Assembly (NCBI GenBank): GCA_009801015.1
Contig: VHZZ01000008.1
Coordinates: 146,371 to 200,009 of the forward strand
Source: Silene noctiflora
Taxonomy: Eukaryota > Streptophyta > Magnoliopsida > Caryophyllales > Caryophyllaceae
DNA length: 53,639 nucleotides
Reading direction: 5' to 3'
Each line of letters opens with the position of its first letter. Position 1 is the first letter of the stretch. The notes below the pieces were generated by a model. It was given only the letters and a program-made list of their open reading frames with translations. It was not told the DNA's origin and did not search any database. A program made the translations under genes and the position numbers. Of this stretch, positions 23,723 to 36,500 are shown piece by piece.

Positions 23723-24462
23723 TTAGAGACGAAAAAGGCCTGCATCAAAAGTGTTCTTTTAAGAAATAACATCGAGCAGAATTTCCATCTCAAAGCTTAA
23801 TTTCGGCTAATACAAATCTTGGTAAGCATAGCACAATGCTCTTGAAACCAAAGTCGAAACTCGCTAACATCAAAATTGCTCATGTGTCTCCCTTAACACG
23901 GAAGCAAACTTACCTGAGCAATCAAATTTTTAACTCCTAAAAAAATAACTCTCTAATTGTGGGAGGTGATTTTTACTGTTCCCTCAAACATGAACTAAGT
24001 TTGGACTTGTAAATGCTACTGGGATAAGGGGTGTAAAAATCTAATGTTGTAGGGTAAAAATCATTTCCCCTAAGTCCCTAAGACATGAATACGAGATGGG
24101 AGTAGTTGGCATCCTAAATTCCAGAATCTACTGTTTACTGTACCCAAAATCATTAAAGAATGCTGTAGTTACAGTACTAGTTAGGCAATAAATACAGCAA
24201 TAGATAAAGTCCCCAGTTGATGTTACACTTAAAGTAGCCGATTTAAGATTCAACACCGATTCTTGTTTAAGACCGTCTTAATCTTAAACAAATGCATATT
24301 AAGTTCTATGCGCGGAATTAACATAATTAATTCCTGGAAAAGATACAATCTTTATACATTTTCCCTTATCATATCACACCTACCCGGCATGCCCAAACCC
24401 TGAATTTGGACCTCATTCAAATACTATCACTCTATTAGTACAATGCAATGATCATCTCGACG

Positions 24463-24627
24463 TATCTTCATGAGAATAATATATAAGATAATATCGTAAT
24501 AATATTAGAGTATAACATATTTAGATTATTGCGTTTTCTAAGTTACTTAAATGTTAGTTTACTATATAAATATGATATACTCTAATATTGTTCTGATATT
24601 ATCTCATATATTATTCTCATTAAGATA
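24463..24627. repeat. Long imperfect inverted repeat (hairpin)
   Basis: Left arm 24463-24522 and right arm 24568-24627 are reverse complements over about 60 bases with a handful of mismatches, separated by about 45 bases. Shared core: GAGAATAATATAT(A/G)AGATAATATC, then AATATTAGAGTATA. It could be a MITE or give a double-stranded RNA hairpin. No clear target duplication was seen. Confidence 0.75.
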
Positions 24628-24691
24628 TCTCAATATCTCGACAATATCTCAAAAGTAGCATAACAACATAATACACACATCTTTTATACTC

Positions 24692-24805
24692 TAACACGCC
24701 CCCTCACACGAATGCCCTTTTGGCTTGAAGGGTGCCTTTTGGTCACAATGCCTCTGATACCATGTCAAGAAACCATCTCAACCAAAAGCTTAGCTTAAAC
24801 TGATG
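24692..24805. repeat. Dispersed-repeat fragment
   Basis: A stretch with the phrases ACGCCCCCTCACACGAATG, GGCTTGAAGGGTGCC, CTGATACCATGTCAAGAAACC and AACCAAAAGCTTAGC. I recall near-identical wording repeated across many plant genomes, so this is probably transposon-derived, but I cannot name the family. Confidence 0.4.
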
Positions 24806-26310
24806 GTTGGAGTTACAAGATCGGTTTTATACCATAACAATATCATGCATGCAAATCTCATAAATTATATTACTCTCTTCATTTCAAAGTGTAAGTCATT
24901 CTCATATACCGAGATTCGAGACACTCAATTATCGTTTCAATATTTATCGAAATATAGAGTAAGTGTACTGATCAAGCATAACATTGACATACCTTCTATC
25001 AGGAGAGAAAAGATTGCTTCTTTCCAAAAATAACTCTGAACTTTTACCACTTAATGAGTAAAACGGTATAAATCAACAGGAGTTATATTCTTATTTAAGA
25101 CGGATATATCAGCCTTAAACAACTGACAAAGGGTTAAAACTTGAAAGAGTGTTGAAGAAACGGATCGGAGAGGGAAGAAGGACGGGTTGTGTTTCAACTT
25201 TTTGGAGTCTTGGAGAGTATGAGAGGCATGCATTTGATTCGGTTTTATACCAGGAAAGGATGTCTGTGTAAATTTTTAACATGCCTTGGAGTAACTTTTC
25301 ATTCTACTTAATTTACTTTTTACCCTCCGTGATGATGGGTAAATTCGTAGACTGGTAGCTGTAATTTTATACGGACCAGGTAAATCTGAATCCCAAATGA
25401 GAGAGCAAGTGGGAAAGCAAGTTGGAGAGAGCTTGTGAGACGTCACAAGTGAAACTTATTGAATCCGAATATAGGTAAGGCCGTATGGGGGTACTTTGCA
25501 AACTACTTATAGCTCAATCGCCTTAAAATCTCCTTCGTGTTTGTTGTATGGTGCGATGATAGAAAAGGGCTCATTTCATGATAAAAGGTGGTCATATTAA
25601 ACAAGAATTTGTCTATTAATATACTTTGGGTTTATTCGGGTTCGCAAGAATTTCAAGTAAAAGCCGAAAATCATCCAGTGTTGGCCAAAATTCACAATTG
25701 AAAGGTAACTGGAAATGCACAAATTCTCATTTGTGACGTGTGTGAACACGTCACAAGTTTTGTGGCGTGAGACAAACTTGCAAGTGGGGAGAGGCTTGTG
25801 AGACGTCACAAGCTTGTGACCGTCACACGCAAGACGAGCTGCTGGAAATGAGAAAGACAATTGCATGCAGGAAGTGGAGTGAAACAGTGAATTAGGTTCC
25901 TGTCAAATGTGATTAATGTCAACCCTGTATTAATATGATGGGGGACTGGTGGAGGTAGTACAATAGTAGCATTGCAGTTGGTAAAAATAGCAGCCTGCCA
26001 GACCTAAGATTGCACACCAATGCCCTTCAACACTGCATTACGTTGAAGGTTTTTATATAAAAAGGTAAATAAATAACGAGATGTCAAAAACTGAAATAAG
26101 AAAGCATGATCGAAAAGAGGATAAACTATTGTAGGGAACAAGAATCCTCTTCATTTCTCCAAAAGAAATACTATCGATTTTACAAAATTGCTACTCGTAA
26201 GATTTTACATGAACAAAAGAGAGACTACACGACTTGACGACTTCACAAAGAATCAATCAACATATCAAGATACTAGTTTAGTTTAATCCTATCAAAAACC
26301 CGAATCAAAA

Positions 26311-27108
26311 TCAACCCGAATTAAGATTCAATGCACCAAAAGCCCGAATAATATCATCATCAGAAAGACGAACATTTTCACGCCCCTTCTTCAACCCCAA
26401 CCCACACAGTATCCTCCCACCACCCTCTCCTTCCCTACCATTCAACTCCCTCAGCACACCAGACGACGTCGTAGACGACGAGTTCGTCGATGCGGTCGAC
26501 TCACTCCCATCCGAATCACCTCCCCAAGACTCGCTCCCTGAACTCACCTCCGAAACACCTCTCCTATGACTCCACCTCTTCACCTTCCTCTCTCCCATCA
26601 TGTCAGCATATCCAATCGCCGACACGCCGGGAAGCGAAGACTTCACATCTCCGACATCAATCACCGCCGCACCGACATTAAGCACGCCTTGGTACCTTCC
26701 AGAAGGACGGCGAACCTGCACCGCGACAAACGCCGGAACTCCGAGATGGCTCACCGGAGTGATGACGTGGCAGAGGAGTAATCGTACGGAACCTAAGAGC
26801 GCGTCGGTGAGTACGCCTACGGCGAAGATATCGACGGTGACGGCGGAGGTTTCGCCGGAGAGAAAATCGCTTGAAACACGGAAGATGAATTTGTCGTTCC
26901 ACGTAGGATTATCGGCGCCGTTACGGTCGATTCTTGTACGGAGTTTTGAGTTAGGGTTGATGTATGCGACGGCGTAGGTTTGCATTCGTCGGAAGTTTGA
27001 TGATGGCGGTGGTTTTAGGTTTTGTGCGGAGATTAGGTTGATTTCGAGAAGGTGTGTGTCTTCTTGCGGTGGTTGTCGCGACGGTGGAAGTGGTGGTGGG
27101 TTTCTCAT
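26311..27108 (-). CDS. C2-domain (calcium-dependent lipid-binding) protein
   Basis: Single exon, 265 residues from the first in-frame ATG at 27108; the open frame extends further upstream but without an ATG. After a Pro-rich N-terminus (MRNPPPLPPSRQPP), a C2 fold covers about residues 18-145: LLEINLISAQNLKPP, RRMQTYAVAYINPNSKLRTRI, NPTWNDKFIFRV, VTVDIFAVGVLTDALLGSVRL, RPSGRYQGVLNVGAAVI. Some loop Asp residues for calcium are not obvious, so calcium binding is uncertain. The tail is Ser/Gly-rich (GSESWGGDSDGSESTAS) and ends DDDIIRAFGALNLNSG. It resembles the BAP/SRC2-like family of peripheral membrane proteins; At4g01200 is the likely counterpart from memory and lies next to the homologues of the following two genes. 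The coding sequence is markedly GC-richer than its surroundings. Confidence 0.85.
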   Translation of the reverse strand: MRNPPPLPPSRQPPQEDTHLLEINLISAQNLKPPPSSNFRRMQTYAVAYINPNSKLRTRIDRNGADNPTWNDKFIFRVSSDFLSGETSAVTVDIFAVGVLTDALLGSVRLLLCHVITPVSHLGVPAFVAVQVRRPSGRYQGVLNVGAAVIDVGDVKSSLPGVSAIGYADMMGERKVKRWSHRRGVSEVSSGSESWGGDSDGSESTASTNSSSTTSSGVLRELNGREGEGGGRILCGLGLKKGRENVRLSDDDIIRAFGALNLNSG

Positions 27109-27290
27109 TTTTTTCGATTTCTTGGAGGAAAGAAATGAAGGAATCAGGGTTTTGGGGTGGTTTGGAGGAATAATCAATTTGGGGATTGAGTGAATTAGGG
27201 TTCGTGGTGGTAATAATGGTGGTTGTGGCGGTGGAGAGCTGTTGGATCACCGGAGGTGAGACGGAGAAGAGAGAATAAATGAGAGTAGCA

Positions 27291-27300
27291 TATTTATATT
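27291..27300 (-). promoter_or_regulatory. TATA box candidate of the C2-domain gene
   Basis: On the minus strand AATATAAATA lies about 185 bases before the ATG at 27108. This implies a leader of roughly 150 bases, containing the trinucleotide-rich stretch around 27200. Confidence 0.4.
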
Positions 27301-28386
27301 TATTTATTCTGGTTTAATTTGGTAGGGCCCGGAAGGTTTTATACGGAGTAACGAACTAACTACCAGCTGTTGACTATTGAGTTTACAACTGTAAATTATG
27401 GCACGCTGAATTTGTCTTAATTCTTTTAAAACAAAGTATTTGTCTTAATTCTTAAACGTCAAAGCGGGTTAAATATGAAGTTGCCTATAAAATGCCAAAT
27501 ATTTTTTTCTTATTATCACCACACGCTAATATTTGGATCCATTTTATTGGTAAAACGGATACTCTGTCTTAAGCAAGACTTATTGTTTTGTTCATTTTGT
27601 CTGTTTGCCTCTCAATTACGGTTTTTATTAATCTTATAAGCTTTCTGATTTATTTCAGCCCCGAGATACTGATGCGTGGAATGCTCTTTTTTTATAACAT
27701 GCCTGGAAATAGTTATCCTGTGGTTCTGGTTTTGGACGATAAATGGATTCATACGAGACAGACCTACCATTATATCCCTCGAGCATCATAACAAGTTCAG
27801 TAGATCGTTGAAACACTGAAAGGTCTGTCAAAGCTTCTTTCAATCGAGTCTGTCAAAGTTTTGTTTGATGTGTTGTAGTTGTCGCGTCTATTAAGATGGG
27901 ATTTGCTATATCCCGCGTACAAGCAAGCTAGCTTTTACAATGTCGTATATGTGGAGTCCGATAGGGAGTAGTTGTTTAGTCTTGTGGAGACTGATAAGTA
28001 AAATAAGCGAATGTTGTAGACATTTAAGTTTTTCATACAAGTCTGGTATTATTAGAATTACACAAGTGTAGATAGATTCGTTATTACGCTATCAATTACT
28101 CGTAAAAAATAAATCTCGAGTGCACAGAATTCTCAGGTATAAGGAAACCAACGTACTATGAAAGTATGGACATTTGAGGCCTAAAAGATGTGCTGTTTCT
28201 TCCTCTTTCTGTTCTCTGCATTTACATACAAAACTCCCGTAACAATATAATCTATCCCCTTGAATGTTTCATCTATCATCAAATAAAAAAGAAAATAAAA
28301 TAAAATTGATACAAAAGAATCGACAACTAGATCTCTAGTTGGGCCGTTGGGCGATGAACTAATGCCTGGGAAGGAAAAACCAAATA
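27301..28386. other. Spacer between the C2 gene and the large glycosyltransferase
   Basis: AT-rich promoter of the C2 gene followed by the 3' flank of the glycosyltransferase. One recurring-motif relic, CTGTCTTAAGCAAGACTT, lies near 27564. Two overlapping short frames (27588-27791 plus, 27655-27843 minus) have no family resemblance. Confidence 0.5.
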
Positions 28387-31300
28387 CTATCTCCTTGCCA
28401 CGGCGCTTGTAGTATTTACCTTCCCTTCCGGTGGGGGTTTCTTGTATTTGGCTAGAGGTTTATGGTGATGCTTATTTCGATTTCTTATTCTTTCGAGTTT
28501 TTCCTTACTTTTTCTCTTTTTTTCTGCATCATCTTTTTTCTTTTGGTTTATTTCCCTTTCCAGAATGCCTTGCCAGAAGATTTCTCCTGTTGAAGGCCAC
28601 AACCACCGCCTTTTCTTTTGCTCGGAATCAGCTTCTTCGGCTAAATCCTCATCAATGCTCTTTAGGATCCCCAAGTTGAACCACTTAACCCACATGTGAC
28701 CTTTTCTCTTTTGAAGCTTGTGTTGTTCATGCATCACACCGGTTTCAGGGTTGACATAAACCATGTGTCTTGCACTGTGGTAGGCCCATACATTTATCAG
28801 CAATTCGAGTACCCTAGAGTAACAATGCTTATCCTGCACCAGCGTTTTGTTGCATGTTGACAGTAAATCAGTTACTGATTAATATGCGGAATCAGGAGCA
28901 CGACAGTGAAGCATGGTATATTTCATAATAAGCGTCTACTTCCCTAAAATACTGGACTTTAGTAGTTTTTTGGGGTTTAGATTAGAGGGGGCCACAAACA
29001 AAAGTATTGCAGTAATTGGTTTCGAACCCACGTCATGAGTATTACCAATCAAAGACTTGAGTCACTTGACCAATTAGCTTAGCTGACAACATGACATAGA
29101 ACTGGAGCAAAAAACCATATTTCATTTACCACAATTACATCAAAATTGCGGGGATGGTCTTTGCTATCCGTGAAATTAATTTTGTACGCACTGCCTTCCA
29201 ATATGGAATTATATAGAATTCGAAAATTGGAAAAAAAAAAAGAGGTTGTAGGCGACTATGCAAGTCACTTGCAAGAGGAGAACAATTTAGATGGAAGGGA
29301 CTTACTTTGTTCAAACTCAAACAGCAGTGCCCTGTCGAATGGTGTTCATTGTATAGTTGGCTATCCAATGCATCGACAAACATCCTGAAAAAAATAGAGT
29401 CTTAGTAACTGCTCAGCTCCAAACTCTGTTTAATAGACCTGACTAATCTGACCCAATTCAAACCCCTAAAAAAGAACATACTAAACTGATTAGAAACAAC
29501 TTGGCCAGAAAATGACTTACTTGAAAGAAGAATCTTATAACTACGACTCGACCAAAAATGTCCCAAATGATAACACACTGACCCAAACCCAAGTTGAACT
29601 GCACCTGAAATGACCTGAATACATAATGACCTGAAATGACCTGACACGCCGACACAAATGGCCCATTTGCCAGGTATTGCATGTCAAATACCTTGCAAAC
29701 ATGACAAATTCCAGGAAAGACCTAGTTGGCAAAGCCCAGCTATGCTTTACAGACCAGGTATCACCATCCATGGGCATGGGCGGTAGAGAATCCCATTCAT
29801 GCTTTATGCCGTACATCCTCTTCAGAGCATCAGAAAATGCCAACCTTCAGAGGCATATCATGACCGTCAGCAAAATACATGAAATCCCTGAAACTACTAC
29901 TACTACAACAAAAATAGTGATGGTATTACCTGCAATTACCAGCATTTACAGCATCACAAAATGACCAAAAATCTAACTTCAACGGATTCCGAGGATCCTT
30001 GTCCATCCGAACCCAAAAGTAGAAAGTGTCCCCATGTTTCTGCGTTTCAATAGCTTTCAGTAACACTTTCTCTGCTCTACTGGACAAAGCTACCTGTTAA
30101 GATCAAAGACCATATTAACGCCATCAAGTAAATTTAATAAGCAAACACAAACAGAACAATGCCAACCCTGCAAAAAAACTCTAAACTCCCCAGTAATTAC
30201 TGGTATCACCAGTAGGTGCATAATTACTTTACGAAGCAATGCCAACTACATACTTTGTTTGAACTATAAAATCTACTGGTATAGGTAAGTACCCTTAGGG
30301 TAGAAAATAGGCGAGGAGATACCTTTGCAGGTGTTGCTCTCCAAGACTGGAAACCAATCCAGGCATTTTTGTGTATACTGTCAATGCGATTAGCTATTGC
30401 AAAATAAGCTCCAAACTCTCCAAGAACATCTCGGTAATAAGAGTCGGAAAGAAGGGGGAGGCGAGAAGATGCATCAATGTCGTCCACTCTTCTCCGCCCT
30501 TTCGTGGCCTGCGGTAAAGACCAAAAATATGAGGAATTGAGGATACAATATTTTAACTTGTACATTTTAACAAAAATGGGTTCATAAAAAATTTTGTAAG
30601 AAATTGTTGAAATTTACTTGCTAGCCAATTAGCCATAACTAAATAATTTTTGTTATTCCTTAATTCAAAATGCGTGTCCGCGTCCAAAAACTGTGTATCA
30701 TATCTACTCCCTCCGTTCCGGTCATTTGTTGTCCTTTGGTTTTGGCACAAAGACCAAGGAAAGAGGAGGGAGCCAATTATAACATGACAAGTGGAACTAA
30801 TTGAATTTAAAAGATCAAATTACTCAACAAATGCAATCCTAAAATAGAAAGGACAACAAATCATTGAGACACCCCAAAATGGAAAAGGACAACAAATGAC
30901 CGGGACGGAGGGAGTATTATTTAAAGAAAGCTACACTAAAGGCAGTTTCAAATCATGGGTCTGCCAAAGCCGCAAGTCAATATTTTAAGAACATTACAAT
31001 ATAGTAAAATCAACGACGTACCAAACCAACTCCACGATAGAGGGATTTATGATGCAAAAATGCCCACGATCCTTCCCCAACATAGGGTTCATATATGCAC
31101 AATGGTTGACCTGCTCTTTCAAGCTCCTCATCATCTCTTTCATGCAAATCGTTTTTTAAACGATCCGCTTTCTTGGAATTTTTATACACATCCTCCCACG
31201 TTCCTTGAGGTTGGTCAGACCTATCCTTCATCTGCACAATCACCAAAAAACATTAAAAGTTTGTTGAGAGGAAAAAAGAGACGAATACAACCATACTCTC

Positions 31301-33557
31301 AAAGTCTCAATGGTTTGGGTAGGTCGCCTTAATTAACCGAACCCGGACCAGAGACACCGTCCATGATCACTTCTTAAGAAACAAGGGTAAATTGGTTTGC
31401 TTGGGAACACAAAACAAAAGGACACTATAATCATAATAAAAGCCACTTCTCTCACCTCTTGATCTTCTCTTATCTTGATTTCATTAGCAATATCAGCCCG
31501 TTTCTGCTCTTTCCAAATGCTATATACAAACTCGTCATTTTTTGCAGTAGTAGAGACTGAGGGTTCTGGATTGCTTGACAGCTCTCGAATCTTGTCCAAG
31601 AATATGCTACTACTCAATTCTCTATCCTTATATATTGATCCAGGAATTACATTCGAGATGTTGCATTGCCATTCGTTTTTATATTTGGGTGAGATTTCAG
31701 CAACAGATTTTGGGGCGGCGACTTCTGATGGTAATTTAAGTATGTTTTCCAACACAAATGCATAACCCTCAACAGCTTCTACCACCATGAAGTTTTTCAC
31801 TGTTTCTTTCCCAATTGAAGCAACATTGTGGGCCAGAGGCGATAATTTCCCACTTGAAACTACTTCTGATATAATTGTACTCAAGACCTTAATATTTTCC
31901 TTCGGAAAAATAAAGCAGTTCACCCTGTCATCAACCTAAACATTATCGCAAACAAGGTCAGAGATTTTTTCTGGATAGTACAATGCAATGCAAGAACGCA
32001 ATCCTTTGAGGAGAAATGCCCAAACGGCAAAAGATAAGTATTACAACGATGCTTCACTTTGACCTTCATTTTCTCTTAAAATATACAATTACACAATAAA
32101 GTAAAATTACTGTATATAAAAGTCACATTAATCATAGTGAAAGTTTCACCTTAAAAGAGCAAAAATGACTACGAGTAATAATTTGGAATAGTAACATACA
32201 TGGGATAAAGAATTTAATATGGATGCAGTTGTTTACTCCTTGTCAAAAATATAAGCCAAAAGCGAATCGATAAAAAAGAGATTTTCAAAGGAAAGGGACA
32301 TACATATTTCTGGATCATGGAAAGATTAGGTGCAATTACAAGCTTCTCATAACGCATGGCTTGTATTAGAATATCAGGAAATGATTGCTCTTCCAAAAAT
32401 GATCCATAAATGACAAGGTTGGCTGCCCTGAGGATATAATCAGCATCTGCATAGCGATTAGCATGCTTTACAACTCCCTCTGGATACTTCAAAGTTGTAG
32501 ATATAACCTTCAAAAGACATTTAAATTATAACGAAATGACGTTAAAAAAAGCGTACATATTCATTCATTGACAAATAATGAGTTAAAGTAGCTATGGTTA
32601 TACCTCCATAGCCTTGGCATAGTTACCAGTTGAATCTCCAGTCAAAACAAAGATTTTGAGACCAAATTTTAAACCAATGCCAGAAGAAATATCTGCGAGA
32701 AGTGGCTTTAAAGCCTGTAAAATAAGGGCGTGCTCTAGTGGTAAACCTTTATACACGAACTGACTTCCCACAACAGCAACAACAAAATCATCATCAGCCA
32801 GACTCATTTTAGATTGGAGGTGCTCGTTATTAACGGCTGTTACGCTTTCTACCTTCCGTACTTCATTCGGTGTTCCCGGAATGACAAAGTAATTTCCCGT
32901 GTCAAAAGTTGAATACATCATCTAATGAAAGAAACAGTATAAACATATGGATTAGTAAATAAGCTCACAAAGGCATTCAAGATTTAAGGTTTTAAAAAGA
33001 AATGAAATAGCAAGAGCCATGCAAAAATTGTGTTTACAAAGACCAAGCACTAAAGAGGTTCCTAGTAAACTTTCAAAGAAAACAACAATATACGCTGCAT
33101 TTTATCCTAATAGCAGAACAATTAATAACATTTCCCGCTTGTGACATTAAGGCCATTTAGTTTCTTTAACAAATGAATGATCGAATAGAGGAATTTCACA
33201 ATCACGTATTTTCGATGTGATATTAAGACAATGTGTTATAACATCAGTAGCATGGCCAATTCGCAAAAGGAGAATGAAGTTCTTACTGGGAGTGCATAAT
33301 TTGGAAACACAACTACAGAAGCACGGCTGAAGCTCTTTTTCCAATCATTGTAAATCTCACTTGTCCCATTCAGGGAGTATTGACTCAATTGAGTAGCAAG
33401 AGTCCTTTCATGAATGGTCCATATAAGTGGTAATGACTTGAAGGGTTCCTGCATAAAACTGTAACAAGTATGATCATTCATTACTATATATGCTATGTTA
33501 CTAGAAGTCATTCGAAGTGTCAGACAAGGACAGGGTGCATAACCAAGTGCTGTACTC

Positions 33558-33591
<34 letters not shown>

Positions 33592-36500
33592 AAGTGTTGT
33601 ACTCAACTATTCTATGAAAATTCTCGTGTTTTGGGTTAAAAATGAAGTGCGCAGGTGACATATCAATTTCAGAGTGTCCAGTGTCGGACATGTGAGCCAA
33701 ATGAAGGATGGTAGAAAATACTCCGTAATATTTTGTTAGATCAATGTCATGGAAACTGTTATAATACTATACCAAAAGTATTCTAGAACAAGAGTTTTTT
33801 AGGTGTTCTGAAGCAAGATCAAACTATAAACATTCTCATTATCAATAATAATCAGATAAAATCTTGTGTCCATGATTCTTGTGTCTTACGTGATATCAGA
33901 AACCTAGTATAGTATTCCTGGGGACCTTATGTGGTATCAGCACCCATAAAAATATATAGCTTCAGAATGAAAGGTTAACATCTAGGTGTGTTTTCAAGTC
34001 GACTTACATATTCATAATTGTTCCTATCAATATATCATTAAGTTATGCTTTTCATGTAATAACCGGAGCTTGCATAGAATGAGCAATAATGCCTACGAAT
34101 TTTTCACTACCAGAGAATCTGATTGTAACAAAATCACGACCTAACATTCTGCAGAGCTTCTCGGACCAAGAAATAGAGTATCAGATGCCATAATAAAACA
34201 GCATTTATGCTCATAGGAATCCACCAGAAAATCGAAGAACACATTTACAACTGAGAAAGTATAAACATATAAAAACAGACATACCAAGAAAGGATGGTCT
34301 TCCCCTCTAGTGAGTTAACAAGAATTCCATCATAGCTGCAAAAGTAACAATACTAGTCAGTACTCAGTAACATGAATACATGAAGGTATGCGTTGCTTGA
34401 CAAAAAGAAGTACATGAGCTCATTAAAGCGCTAAACATTGATATGCACATGTCTTAAATTTGAACGTCCAGTTTGTGGTTTTGGGTGGGTGCAGCTAGAG
34501 TTTCTTTTTGTTTACTACTAACTCCATCCCAATTCATTTGGCTCTGTTTGACTTTGATGGTCAATCGATGTCAACTTTGACCATTAATTTCGTCAAAAAT
34601 ATGAAACAATGTAACATTAGTCACATCGATTTTTGAAACTACTAGTATTTTTAAAATATCGTTTATAAAACATTATATAGTGAATATTGCGATAAAATGT
34701 TGGTAAAATTGTCAAATCTTTGACTCCCAAAGTCAAATGGGGATAACAAAAATTCGAAGGAGGGGTACTAATCTCCTATGTGAAAAAAGTAAACTGAATA
34801 TTTATATAGACTAGAACTATATAGCAGAATGAAAACAGTAAACACGGATATTGTCTGATCCTGGCTGTTTTAATGGCCATAAGAGTATTAATTCCTATAG
34901 ATGAGTAAAGAAAAATAAATTTCTAACTATTCTCTTCCATTAGAGCTTCTTAATAACAAGGTTCTTATCTTTTTATATTACACGTTACAAAGACATAAAT
35001 TTATCAACTGTGTGTATTGTTAGGGCACACAGGAATCAGTGTATAATTCCAAATATTGAAATATGACATACAGGAGGTATTCCTCGGATAACACACATGA
35101 TTTCATAAGATAATGCGATACAATCAAATGGTAACTCACTTTAACCAATCTATGCTATTTTGAGTCTGAGGATGGTGTTTGAATTCAACTAAGGTAACTG
35201 GAATTCCCATTTGGAGCCAAACAGCATGTGAAGGACCATCTTCATTTGCAAAAATCTGGAACCAATCAAGCGACTCGTCATATAAGTCAAATAAATGTTA
35301 GAAGCACCATATGCAACAGTCTATTATATGACCACAGATTATTTGAGAAAGGACTTCAATGTGAATAATTACGAGTTTACTCTACTCTTTGTAGTTTCCG
35401 ATTACCTTTTAAATAATACTATTAGAACAGTATACACTTTCAGTAAAATTGTGTTAACAGTCAGCCTTATCACTATGTTAACAACCTAGAGAGACTATTT
35501 TTAGATGACCCGTAATGAAAATTGCATTAAAAATGAATCGCAGAACTTCCTCAAAAGTCTGTCCGTGTGGAATGTGTATAGAGAAGAGACAAATGGAGTA
35601 ATCCTTTCTCAGTATAGGTTGAGGTTCACCATCCCAAAAGAAAGAAGAACGCCGTCTCCCTAGACCAACCACAAAATACATTAAACACCTCATAGAAGGG
35701 GTTCACATAAATCGTATTCTGAACTGCTCGCGCCAACTATATGACACGAATAAACGAAGACAATGTAAGAGTCTCTAATCAAGTAATCATAGTAGAGACT
35801 TATAAGAGCCAGGTCCCAAGCGTACCATTTTCTTTGAATTTATGTTCACAGCATTGACTTTAATGTGCTAATTATAGTCCCCCAGTAACAATCAAATCAT
35901 ACCAAGTATCCCTTGAGCAAGAGTTCAAAAGTCGTGTTGTCTATCGCTAATTTCCAAGGTTCAAACACTGGTACTCCCTTCATTCACTCAAATCATGCTA
36001 CCATTTTATTCTACACGCAGTTTAATCTCCACAAAACAATCACGAAACTAATATTGTTGGATCTGATATTTATCAATTTTACTCATACCATCCACAAAGA
36101 GCTAGGCTTAGCACTATATGAATAATAACCAGTAAATTACCTCAACTGAGTAACCAATCTCTTGCAAAGCAGAAGCCAAAGTCGCCATTAGTATCTGATA
36201 CTGATCAAAAGCTAAATCTGCAAAAACCTTGAATGACATACAAACCACATTATCACTTAAACCATAAAGCCACCCTTACACAAGCACCACTGCTTTACTT
36301 CGTAAAAGCTCAATACACATTTCAATTACATCCTAAAAGCTCAATTTAGCAACATGAGCTAATCACTATGACTTAAGTCAAAACGCATTACCATGCCGAA
36401 TTTATACTAATCACATAACAGAAAAATCTTAACAAACCGTCTACCAACATGAGCTAATCACAATGACTTCATGAATTAAACACCATGCCGAATTTATACT

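Larger units (their letters stand above)
23723..26310. other. 2.6-kb spacer with repeats, no gene seen
   Basis: Contains the F-box leader region, a recurring CTTGTTTAAGACCG motif (24261-24286), a long imperfect hairpin (24463-24627), a dispersed-repeat phrase around 24692-24800 (CACGCCCCCTCACACGAA then TGATACCATGTCAAGAAACC), and two regions rich in ACGT-core palindromes (25429-25449 and 25735-25830). Open frames here are short and unrelated to any family I know. Confidence 0.5.

Noticed and set aside
27109-27177. N-terminal extension of the C2-domain protein
   Set aside because: The extension would start at TTG; the first ATG is at 27108.
35478-35693. 71-codon frame in glycosyltransferase intron 2
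   Set aside because: It lies wholly within an intron whose flanking exons join in frame; no homology recognised.
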